A DNA stretch of 64,000 bases. Origin: SKVR01 sp046291875 (lineage in GTDB: Bacteria > Bacteroidota > Bacteroidia > Bacteroidales > UBA7960). Location: contig JBKBSF010000015.1 of the NCBI GenBank assembly GCA_046291875.1, forward strand, positions 42,473-106,472, in the 5' to 3' direction. Under the pieces are notes generated by a model. It saw nothing but the letters and a program-made list of their open reading frames with translations. It did no database searches and had not been told where the DNA came from. Each line of letters begins with the position of its first letter. The first letter of the stretch is position 1. The position numbers and the translations under genes were made by a program. Positions 27,003 to 36,000 of this stretch are shown here, piece by piece.

Positions 27003-27138
27003 TGTGCGAATACGACCACTTTTGTGCTGTTTTGATACAGTCTCTTGACCTGGGAAACTCCTGAATTGTTTCTGTAAATAACTGTTATATAGCGACTAAT
27101 GTGGTTTTGCACAAAGTTTGGTGTGTCCTGTTCGCACA
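27003..27138. repeat. Nested inverted repeat downstream of the permease gene
   Basis: The outer arms TGTGCGAA (27003-27010) and TTCGCACA (27131-27138) pair exactly. Inside them ACTTTTGTGC (27018-27027) pairs with GCACAAAGT (27109-27117) with one bulge. The element fills the space between the permease stop and the small ORF at 27171. It could be a terminator or a structured leader; no T tract follows. Confidence 0.35.
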
Positions 27139-27170
27139 AACTTGATTATTAACCCTTAACCACAAATGCC

Positions 27171-27239
27171 ATGACACAAACCAGCCTGGTTTTCTTTATC
27201 ATTCTTTTGATCAGTTTTTTCCTTTCTCTGATTTTCTGA
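27171..27239 (+). CDS. Possible 22-residue membrane micropeptide
   Basis: The ORF reads as a short polar start followed by one continuous hydrophobic helix (VFFIILLISFFLSLIF) and TGA. Support comes from the TTATTAACCC motif 15 bases before the ATG, in the same position as before two secreted-protein genes. Its start context (ATGCCATGA) is also repeated at the next gene. Without conservation data it remains a candidate only. Confidence 0.35.
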   Translation: MTQTSLVFFIILLISFFLSLIF

Positions 27240-27350
27240 TTCTATGCGGGCAAGCTGTCCGGGTCTTTGCCGGGCCGCTGGCCAGATCAATACACGGCAG
27301 CCGTTGCCGTCTCTTTCTGTATTAAAATACATTTCCAAACACTACATGCC

Positions 27351-27617
27351 ATGAGAGAAATCGTAATCCTTATACCGGAGGTGGATGCTCAGCAAAACGT
27401 TGAAATCGATGTTCGTATCAATGGTCGCAAACGTACGCTGAAATACCGCGTAGAAGTGGTGGAGTGGGAAGGTTGCGACCCCTCTGAAGACCGTGTTGAT
27501 ATTCTAAAGAAAAAGATTGCCAATTATGATAAGAACTGGCAGCTTATGGAAATCGGCGCTCCCAGCGATAAACAGATCCCCCTGGTCTTCAGGCACCGGG
27601 TGGTGGATGAGGCCTGA
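27351..27617 (+). CDS. Small hypothetical protein
   Basis: 88 residues from MREIVILIPE; an in-frame upstream start would add an unlikely Cys/His-containing segment. It is predicted to be beta-rich then helical, with paired strands (REIVILIPEVD, NVEIDVRINGRKRTLKYRVEVVEW) and a charged helix (DRVDILKKKIANYD). There is no signal peptide. I recognise no family. It follows the candidate micropeptide by 111 bases and precedes the MATE gene by 234 bases; that spacer has a 6-bp hairpin at about 27805-27820 but nothing else convincing. Confidence 0.6.
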   Translation: MREIVILIPEVDAQQNVEIDVRINGRKRTLKYRVEVVEWEGCDPSEDRVDILKKKIANYDKNWQLMEIGAPSDKQIPLVFRHRVVDEA

Positions 27618-27851
27618 ACAACAGGCGATCTTTTCACCCGGTAGTTTATGATTGGTTCGAGACATGTCTTTTCTGTCTGATTTTTTCCTAACTTTAGGGT
27701 AGCACTTCTGTATTCTTTGTCTTTTCTGAGCCTGCATTACGCTCCTGTGTTGACCTAAAGTGCAGGGTGATGCCTGTGCAAGGACAAGGTTCCGGCAAGC
27801 CTCCCCAGGCAAACCTGGGTTGTAACAGTATCCTGATTAAAACTTTTCTGC

Positions 27852-29288
27852 ATGAATCTAAACCCGTTGGCAGACCATGGAGTCTCCGACTCAACCCCGC
27901 GTAACTTTACCATCTGGCAAGAACTGAAAAATACCCTCAGGGGCACCGATGCCGACTATACGAAGGTCAGCCTGAAACGAGCCATTTTCCTGCTGGCCGT
28001 GCCCATGATCCTGGAAATGGTAATGGAGTCGACTTTTGCTGTGGTGGATATTTTCTTCATCAGTTCGCTGGGGTCTTCTGCCGTAGCTACAGTGGGGCTC
28101 ACCGAGACCTACCTGTTTCTGCTCTACTCCATCGCCATGGGGCTTTCCATTGCGGTTACTGCCATCATTGCCCGGCGTATTGGCGAGAAAAAGAGACAGG
28201 AAGCCGGCCTGGCTGCGGTGCAGGCCTTGTTTCTGGCCCTGCTGGTCTCGCTGCCTTTTGCCATTGGGGGCATTTTCTATTCCCGGGAGCTGCTTGCCCT
28301 GATGGGTGCCGACGACTGGGCCATCAGCCATGGGTATCGCTACACCCAGTGGATGCTCGGAGGAAATGCCGTAATCGTATTCCTGTTTGTCATCAACGCC
28401 ATCTTCAGGGGTGCTGGCGATGCGGCCATTGCCATGCGGGTGTTGTGGATCTCCAACGGAATCAATATTGTGCTCGACCCTATGTTGATTTTTGGCTGGG
28501 GCTTTTTCCCCGAACTGGGCATTGAAGGCGCTGCCATTGCCACCAATATAGGGCGTGGCACCGGTGTGCTGGTGCAGCTCTACTATCTGTTTCATGGAGG
28601 GAAAAAGATCCGGGTGCCCTGGAGTTTGTTTTATCTCAACGCAAAGATTATGCTCAATATTCTCCGCACCTCAGTGGGAGGTATCGGGCAGAATATTGTA
28701 GCCATGACCTCCTGGATCTTCATCATGCGCATACTGGCAGATATTGGCAGTGATGCGGTTGCCGGATCTACCATTGCCCTGCGCATCATGCTGTTTACCA
28801 TGATGCCGGCCTGGGGGCTTGCCAATGCAGTTACCACCCTGGTGGGGCAGAACCTGGGTGCAGGCAATCCCCAGAGAGCCGAATCTGCCGTGTGGAAGAT
28901 TGGATATTACAACATGTTCTTTATGGGCACTGTATCGGTGGTGTATTTTCTTTTCAATACGCAGCTTGTGGGGCTTTTCAGTCAGGATCCGCGCGTGGTA
29001 TCCATAGGGGCAGAGTGGCTGCGAATACTTTCCTATTCCTATATTGTTTATGGCTGGTGGATGGTTTCAGTGCAGGCGTTCAACGGTTCGGGCGATACAC
29101 GCACCCCCACCTGGATCAACCTGGTGTTTTTCTGGATGATCCAGATCCCCCTTTGCTGGTACCTGGCCCTGCAGCTGGGATGGGAGCATTCGGGCGTTTT
29201 CTGGGGTGTTTTCATCTCCGAAACCTCAGTGGGACTTTTCACCCTATGGCTCTTCACCCGCGGAAAATGGAAAAGTAACCGGGTGTGA
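27852..29288 (+). CDS. MATE-family multidrug/Na+ exporter
   Basis: 478 residues with twelve predicted membrane helices in two similar halves. MATE hallmarks include AVPMILEMVMESTFAVVDIFF in helix 1-2, IARRIGEKKR between helices 2 and 3, and GAGDAAIAM. Equivalent motifs in the second half are LVGQNLGAGNP and NGSGDTRTPTWINL. It exports organic cations or drugs by Na+ or H+ antiport. The N-terminal 40 residues are polar and longer than usual. It is monocistronic. Confidence 0.93.
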   Translation: MNLNPLADHGVSDSTPRNFTIWQELKNTLRGTDADYTKVSLKRAIFLLAVPMILEMVMESTFAVVDIFFISSLGSSAVATVGLTETYLFLLYSIAMGLSIAVTAIIARRIGEKKRQEAGLAAVQALFLALLVSLPFAIGGIFYSRELLALMGADDWAISHGYRYTQWMLGGNAVIVFLFVINAIFRGAGDAAIAMRVLWISNGINIVLDPMLIFGWGFFPELGIEGAAIATNIGRGTGVLVQLYYLFHGGKKIRVPWSLFYLNAKIMLNILRTSVGGIGQNIVAMTSWIFIMRILADIGSDAVAGSTIALRIMLFTMMPAWGLANAVTTLVGQNLGAGNPQRAESAVWKIGYYNMFFMGTVSVVYFLFNTQLVGLFSQDPRVVSIGAEWLRILSYSYIVYGWWMVSVQAFNGSGDTRTPTWINLVFFWMIQIPLCWYLALQLGWEHSGVFWGVFISETSVGLFTLWLFTRGKWKSNRV

Positions 29289-29414
29289 AATGAGTCTGTT
29301 TTTGAAAAATGCCATTATGAAGATCAAAACTATTTGATGGCAGAATAATAGCCCACGATGGGCTAAAACAAACCCTTAAACAGTTGATCAGCTTCAATTG
29401 CACGCTTAAGTTCT

Positions 29415-29422
29415 TACCTTTG
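29415..29422 (+). promoter_or_regulatory. Putative -7 element for the T9SS adhesin-like gene
   Basis: TACCTTTG, identical to the -7 elements at 18970 and 41089, lies 47 bases before the ATG. The -33 region is poor. The leader also holds TTATTAACCC at 29445-29454. Confidence 0.5.
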
Positions 29423-29468
29423 CATCGACACTTATTAAAAAAAATTATTAACCCAAAAAACAACCAGG

Positions 29469-31385
29469 ATGCAAAGAATTTTTACTCTCTTGTTGCTGTT
29501 GCAGCTTCCCCTCTGTGCTTTGGCAGGGCAGCCACAAAACTTAACTTATACAATCTCCGGTCAGGGAAATGTACTTCTCAACTGGGAGCACTCCGCAGAT
29601 TCTGAGCCTGTTCTGCATTTCCATGAAAGCTTTGAGGGGCTCAACAACAGCACTTTCCCTCCTGCCGGATGGGCCAATGTAGATAACGATGGCGATGGGA
29701 AAAGCTGGATCCTTTTTGATGTTCCTTACAGCCCAAATCTGAACCCTTATCCTGCCTATGATGGAGAGTATGCAGCAGCCAGCTATTCCTGGTTTGACGG
29801 GCAGGTGCTAACTCCGGACAACTGGCTCATTACGCCCGCAATTACCATTCCTGCCAACGGGTTGTTGCAATGGGCCGTGGCTGCGCAAAGGCCCAACTAT
29901 TCGCAGGAGCATTACAAAGTGTATTTCTCTGCCACCGGAAATGCTCCCTCCGATTTTGAAATATTGCTTCACGAAGAGACCCTCCCAGCGCAGGATATTA
30001 CCTGGAAAGTGAGGCAATCCGATTTATCGCAGTATGCCGGTCAGCAGGGCTATGTGGCGTTTGTGCATACTCAGACTACCGACCTGTTTGCCATCAAGCT
30101 CGATGATATCAGGGTCTATGAGATGCCTTCAGGCGTTTTCAACGGATTTCGTGTATATCGTAATGCCACCCTGATTGCAGAGATTGAACAAATACAAACA
30201 ACATCGTATCTTGATGCTGGTTTGACCCCGGGAGTTTATGAGTATACGGTTTCTGCGGTTTATGGAGACCAGGAAACAGAACCTTCCAATAGTGTTTGGG
30301 TTACCATAGAGGCACCGCAAATTGACTATGCTCCCCAAAATCTTACAATTGCCGTTGATGAGACCCACTCCAAATGGGTGCTAAGCTGGGAAGCTCCCGA
30401 TCTTCACAACATTTTTCTGTGGGAAGATTTCGAGGAGGTTACCGATGCAAATTTCCCTCCTCCAGGATGGCAAAATATCGATAACGATGGTGGTGGAATG
30501 GCATGGATTGTTTTTGATGTGCCCTACAATGAAACCGTCAATCCCTATCCGGCCTACAGCGGTAATCAGGCCATAGCCAGCTACTCCTGGTTCAATGGCA
30601 ATACCTACCAGCCCGACAACTGGATCATAACTCCTCCGGTGCAACTGGGTAAAAACAGTATGCTCTCATGGGCAGTGGCGGCTCAAAGGCCCAATTATTC
30701 CCAGGAGCATTACAAAGTATTCCTTTCAACCCAGGGCAACAGCATCGAAAATTTTACGGAATTGCTGTGGGAGGAGACACTTCCGGAGCAGGACATCACC
30801 TGGAAACTACGCGAGATTGATCTTTCTGTTTACGATGGTCAGGTAGTAAACATTGCCTTTGTTCATACCGAAACCACTGATCTTTTTGCTGTCAAGCTGG
30901 ATGCAATTCTGCTGCAGGGCAATGCCAATCTTACACATACTGGTTACCAGGTATTTCAGAACGATGAGTTGATTGCACACATCAACGACCCAGAAGCCCT
31001 GGAATTGATCATTGATATTCCTTCTTCCAACGGATTGTATACTTTTTATGCAAAGACGGTATTTGCAGAGGGTGTATCTGTTCGTTCCAACGAAGTATCG
31101 AAGGAGGTGCAGGGTTTGGGTGTAGAGAAAGTAAATCAGGCAGGAATAGTGGTTTATCCCAATCCTGGCAAAGAGGTGTTTCATGTAAGAGCTACCGAGC
31201 CCGTTTCAGGAGCGTCTGTCCGTGTGATCAGCATGACAAATCAAATTGTTTATCATGTACAGGGCATTGACCTTTCTGAAACGCAACAACACCGAATAGA
31301 GTTGCCGAACCTCCCCAAAGGGGTTTATATGATTGCAATTACCACAGCAGATTACCAGCAATCATTCAAAGTTATAGTGCAATAG
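29469..31385 (+). CDS. T9SS-exported adhesin-like protein with two cleaved-adhesin/MAM-like modules
   Basis: 638 residues. A signal peptide is followed by two closely similar modules of about 190 residues, each starting with a jelly-roll (FPPAGWANVDNDGDGKSW and FPPPGWQNIDNDGGGMAW, then PYPAY, SYSWF and PDNWIITP) and followed by an FN3-like segment. The C-terminus is a type A T9SS sorting domain (VVYPNPG ... LPKGVYMIAI). The jelly-roll type is that of the cleaved adhesin domains in gingipains and haemagglutinins, which bind carbohydrate or protein. It is predicted to be exported across the outer membrane and surface-attached or released. No protease domain is present. Confidence 0.87.
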   Translation: MQRIFTLLLLLQLPLCALAGQPQNLTYTISGQGNVLLNWEHSADSEPVLHFHESFEGLNNSTFPPAGWANVDNDGDGKSWILFDVPYSPNLNPYPAYDGEYAAASYSWFDGQVLTPDNWLITPAITIPANGLLQWAVAAQRPNYSQEHYKVYFSATGNAPSDFEILLHEETLPAQDITWKVRQSDLSQYAGQQGYVAFVHTQTTDLFAIKLDDIRVYEMPSGVFNGFRVYRNATLIAEIEQIQTTSYLDAGLTPGVYEYTVSAVYGDQETEPSNSVWVTIEAPQIDYAPQNLTIAVDETHSKWVLSWEAPDLHNIFLWEDFEEVTDANFPPPGWQNIDNDGGGMAWIVFDVPYNETVNPYPAYSGNQAIASYSWFNGNTYQPDNWIITPPVQLGKNSMLSWAVAAQRPNYSQEHYKVFLSTQGNSIENFTELLWEETLPEQDITWKLREIDLSVYDGQVVNIAFVHTETTDLFAVKLDAILLQGNANLTHTGYQVFQNDELIAHINDPEALELIIDIPSSNGLYTFYAKTVFAEGVSVRSNEVSKEVQGLGVEKVNQAGIVVYPNPGKEVFHVRATEPVSGASVRVISMTNQIVYHVQGIDLSETQQHRIELPNLPKGVYMIAITTADYQQSFKVIVQ

Positions 31386-31474
31386 TTTTCAGGAAATCCG
31401 TGGCTTAAAAGATGGATACCTGGCCACCGCCAGCAGATTGTTGAGCTGACAGGAAAACTTATGCAATACCGTTG

Positions 31475-31507
31475 AAACGGCATCTGACGAATTATCAGAT
31501 GCCGTTT
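31475..31507. terminator. Hairpin at the convergent junction of the T9SS and FN3 genes
   Basis: A 13-bp perfect stem (AAACGGCATCTGA with TCAGATGCCGTTT) has a 7-nt loop and is followed on the plus strand by TTGGTGTTTTT. Its arms closely match those of the hairpin at 13382-13422, also between convergent genes. Confidence 0.75.
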
Positions 31508-31552
31508 TGGTGTTTTTATCCGTCATGTAAAGCCTTGCCTTCCGGCGAATGA

Positions 31553-33061
31553 TCAGTGCCGGCTTACCACCACACCATCATTTACCACGATCAGCCTGCC
31601 ATCGGTCATTTCTGCTACCATAATATACACATAGCTGGTTTCGGGGCTGGTACGTGTGTCGGTATAGGTTCCCCGCTCGTTGGCAATGCGTGTAAGCAAA
31701 ACGGGTTCCTCATTGTTTTCCTGACGCAGGATCTGCAATCCCCTGATCCCATCCACCTTAAGGGGCACCCATTCCAGCTGTATGCCACTGCGCACCTGCC
31801 TGCACGAGAGCACAAGCTTTATCTGGGGCGGATGGTGCTGCAGGCTCGAGGTGGTGCGTGTGCTGGAGGGTTTGCCCCCGGGATTGATAGATTCAACCTG
31901 GTAGCTGATCTCACGATTGGCCGGGGGGTGTTGATCCACAAAGCGGTTTTCGGCAAGGGGAGAGGGGTTTAATCTCTGGTACTCCTCTCCATCGTGCGCC
32001 CTGTAAACATTATACCCCATAATACCCGAAAAATCGGGAGCCGGCGACCAAAGAAGCAATACGGTGCCATCGTTTTGCACCAGGCAGTCCAACTCCGGTG
32101 GAGGGGCCACCACAAGGTTTTCCTCAATGTAGAGGATCAGTGTATCGGTGGGAGCGCTCTCAATATATCCATCGCTGATACTCACCATATAGTATTCGAG
32201 GCTCCGGGTTTCGGGGCCAATGGCCTGCAGATCGGTTTTCATAAGGTCTTTGCCGGGCAGGTAAAACGGACCCCCCAGCGGGCTGAATCCCCCTGTGCCA
32301 TTCTCCCTGCGATAAATCCTGTAGCCGAAGATGTTTTCCCCGGTAATGCTCCACGAGAGCACCACATCCTGTTGCTCACGTCGTGCAACGAATCCTGAAG
32401 GAGCAAAGGGCTTCTCTGCAAAGGTGGCAAACCCGTGCACCCGGATCCCCGCAGGCTGATAGCCGAAGAAATCCTGGATCACAATGAAGTAAAACCATGG
32501 TTCGTTGGCGCGGGGTACCTCATCGGTATAGCTGCGTGCATGAGCCGGCAGCCTGGTTACCCACTGGTATCCTTCATCGAAATCGTGGCTGCGGAAAAGA
32601 TTCTGCGACACTATGGTTGAGGGGTTTCTTACCTCCCATTGCAACTCAATTGCCCGGGTATCCCTGGCAGGTCGGGTGCGAAGGTTCAGTACCTCTGGCG
32701 GAGCCAGGTAACCCAAATTGTGGGCAAACAGGATGTCGGAAAGAATAGTTTTTCCATCGCGGGTATGAGCTTCAAGATAATACTGCCAGATCCCTTTCCG
32801 GGCCAGGGTAGTATCGGTAATCTCCACCACCAGGGTATCGGATACATAAAACCAGGTTTGCCAGGTTTGTATTTCTGTAAAGGTTTCTTCATTGTGGGGA
32901 GCCCTGAAGACTTTTACACGGAGGGTATCGTTCAGGTTGTTTGTCCACCATTGCAACCGTGGAAGATCGCTCTGGCTGTTGCTGCGCAAACCCCTTAACT
33001 GCTGGGCCGGCACTATGGCTGGCAACAGAATGATGCACAATAGAGTTGCTATGGTCTTCAT
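31553..33061 (-). CDS. Secreted FN3-like repeat protein (third gene of the TANFOR-like operon)
   Basis: 502 residues from MKTIATLLC, which opens a signal peptide to about VPAQ; an ATG three codons earlier also fits. It is built of about four fibronectin-III-like units of 90-100 residues (APPEVLNLRTRPA, EKPFAPSGFVARREQQDVVL, APPPELDCLVQNDGTVLLLW, PPQIKLVLSCRQVRSGIQLEW). Repeated signatures are WSPAPDFSGIMGYNVYR and YQVESINPGG. There is no T9SS sorting domain. It starts 30 bases after the stop of the 2065-residue gene, so the two are probably produced together at the cell surface or in the periplasm. Confidence 0.8.
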   Translation of the reverse strand: MKTIATLLCIILLPAIVPAQQLRGLRSNSQSDLPRLQWWTNNLNDTLRVKVFRAPHNEETFTEIQTWQTWFYVSDTLVVEITDTTLARKGIWQYYLEAHTRDGKTILSDILFAHNLGYLAPPEVLNLRTRPARDTRAIELQWEVRNPSTIVSQNLFRSHDFDEGYQWVTRLPAHARSYTDEVPRANEPWFYFIVIQDFFGYQPAGIRVHGFATFAEKPFAPSGFVARREQQDVVLSWSITGENIFGYRIYRRENGTGGFSPLGGPFYLPGKDLMKTDLQAIGPETRSLEYYMVSISDGYIESAPTDTLILYIEENLVVAPPPELDCLVQNDGTVLLLWSPAPDFSGIMGYNVYRAHDGEEYQRLNPSPLAENRFVDQHPPANREISYQVESINPGGKPSSTRTTSSLQHHPPQIKLVLSCRQVRSGIQLEWVPLKVDGIRGLQILRQENNEEPVLLTRIANERGTYTDTRTSPETSYVYIMVAEMTDGRLIVVNDGVVVSRH

Positions 33062-33091
33062 GCGTTCCATTTTTTACGTAGAGTTAGCCTG

Positions 33092-36000
33092 TTAATTGCC
33101 CTGCTGGCAAACGCCAAAAGGCTCCAGATCGATGTTGAAATCGCCCCCCTGAAACTGGATTTCCAGCTTGACGCTGAAGGCGTTTTGGATATACTGAAGA
33201 AGCTCGCTCATGCCCGGCAGGCTGTTGAAGACTTCTTCGCAAGTTCCGTCGATGGCGGGTTGCACTGAAACATGCCCGCAGTTGTTGAAAACAAACTGGT
33301 TGCTTTCGTAGCCTCCCTGTATATTGTACCACATGTTGCCACGAATGGCTACACCACAGTCGGGGCCTGTAACAGGTATTCCCCATGTTTGAGAGGCTGT
33401 AACATCGCAGTAACCATAACCCCCGATCACATATACCGGATTGGAGTTGAAGTTGAGGTGTACAAACATCCCCAGCCCTGCCGAAGCAGATACAGGCATG
33501 ACCACTGCATTGAGCTGGGTATTTACAATTACTTTTTCTCCAATCACGTAGATGCCGGTAAAGGGTGTGCTGAAATCGGGCAGGTTATAACGGAAGTTGG
33601 ATCTTACATGTGCAAGGTCATTTTGGTGCACCTGGTTGGTTTTGCCTACAAGCATGGCTCCTTTGAATCCAGGCATACCTGGTGTGGGCCCCAGGGAGAA
33701 ACTGTGCAGGTCGAGAACGATGTAAAACCCCCTGGGGTCAAACCTTACTGTAGCTGCACCCTCGTATATGGTTGCATACCCCAGAGGCAGGTATCTTACA
33801 TCCATATGGCCGAGCAGGCTGCTCTCAGCGAAATTGTAGCTGAGCCTCATGCCTCCCATAGGGCTTGAGCCCTGGTTGCCTCCGGGGATATTGCTTACGC
33901 TGATTTCATCGCCCGACACATCAATGCCACCGTGTACTTTGAACAGAAGCTTGTTGGGAGGTGCACCTGCCGGGTCGAGCCCATCAATATTGCGGGTGAG
34001 TGCTGTATAACTGAGAGTATCCCATTGGTTTCCAGCTACCCTCATCCAGCCACTTTCCACCGGCATTCGGTTTGCACCTGCAGGCATAAACTGCATGGTG
34101 TTGCCCTTGAAGTTTTGCGCATTTACCTTTATGATCTCTATCTCGCATTTCTGGTTTGTTTTCTCCAGAAATCCCCAGAAAGTTACCGGCTTTCCTGCCT
34201 GATCCTCAGGAGCCGGATGTATGATCACCCTGCCATAGGAGGTAAAGCGGTTTGCTCGTACCTCCTGCCGGGTGGTGTCCTGGTCCAGCACGAACTCCAC
34301 ATTGCCATGGGCGTATACGCTGCCCTGCAGGGGTTGTACTGTGGGCGTGATCCGGTTGTTCTGCCTGCGGTAGGTTACAATGGCATTGGGGGGGGCGAAG
34401 CCGGGAATGCCCAGCTCCGGACGACCTTTCAGAGAAAAGAAGCCCGGCCCGGTCATGATTCCCTGCACATCCACATCCAGGATATTGTAAAAACGCATGG
34501 GTTGGTTCAGGGTAAGTGCTTCGGTGTTATTGCTTAACATCCCAATGGACTCAAAGCTGATCTGGTTGGGCTCGGTCTGGTAAAGATTTCGTACCCTTCC
34601 GGCCGGAGCCTGGGTGCTCCCCACAAGGCTTATACGATAATGGCCTACCCCTGCATCATAGTTGAAGATGGGTTGAAGAGTACCCGAAAGTTCAACATTG
34701 GCCACACCCCCCAGGGTTAGCCCACCCGTGAGATCTATGTTGCCTTCGGAAAGCATGTTGGGTCGTACCCGAAGGTTTTTTACCCGGGCATCTACCCCAC
34801 GGCCGGTGATGATCAATACTTCTTCCAGCACAATGGCATCTTCATTGATATCGAACCGCCAGGGTTTGGTTGCAGAAACCTGCCACTTGTCGAGGGTAAA
34901 GCTCAGTTGTCCGCCCGGAGTTTCCTGGAACCCTATGTCGGTGTTGTTGATAACCAGATCGCCTGCCTGTATCTTCAGGTCGAGGGTGGAGTTTTGTCCA
35001 CCTCCCGGTATTTGTGTATGCAGCAGGGTTCGCATGCGGATTACACCGTTCTCCAGGTAAGAGTGGCTGAGGTTTGCACTGGCCTGGAAGTTAAATACCT
35101 TGTAGTTGCGCACAGGGATGGGGCTAAGCTTGTTGCTGAGGCTGAAAACAGCATACCGCATGCCGGGAATGACAGGCATCCTGCTGCTGAAAACGGTAGC
35201 CCTTCCGCTGAGCGTGTCATTGCCCACAAAGAGTTGCCCGCTGAACTGGTGAGCAATTTCAAAGCTGGCCAGGTCGAGCTTCACCTGACCTTGTATGCGT
35301 GCCCCTCCCAGTCCGAAGGTTACCTTTTGCATCTCAATTTTTTTCTTGCCAAAACCAAGCAGCCAGGTGTACTGACTTCCCGGAGGTGGCTGGATGTAGT
35401 TGTACAGCGAACCCGTATAGTGTCCTCCCACCTTCAGGGGGATCTCCATGACATCGGTAACCAGGGTTTCCTCCAGGGGTTCAGGCCGGTTGTTCTCATT
35501 CTGGGTTACAAAAAGATTTCGAAAAGGGATTCTGATGTCGGGCTGCAGCAGCGAAAAGGTTCCCGTTGCAGGGAGGTTGACGAAATATCCACCCAGCATA
35601 ACAGAAGATTGTGAAGTGCCGGGAATGGTCTTTTCGGTGAAAGAAGTAATAGCCACCGGGAAGCCCCATATGGAGGAGAGATCCCAGTTGTCGAGGCGTC
35701 GGAGGGAGAAGTTATGGGTAGGAGGTGTAGCGGGGGGCTGTGCCGGAAGCACCAGGGCCCGGCTGGTGCCCACGTAGCTTGGGTTGCTGCCTTCTTTGAT
35801 TACCTGCACTACCATATGGATCAGGTCTCGCGGAATTCCCTGCAACAGATAATATCCCTGGGCATTGGTGGTGGCCTCAATATAAAGAGGCAAGCCATCG
35901 GTAGTTACCAGCTCTGCAAAAACAGTGGCCCCTGCTACCGGTTCGTTGGTTTGTGCCGCAGTTACATGCCCCTGTATGCTTTTAGCAGCTTTCAGGGTAT

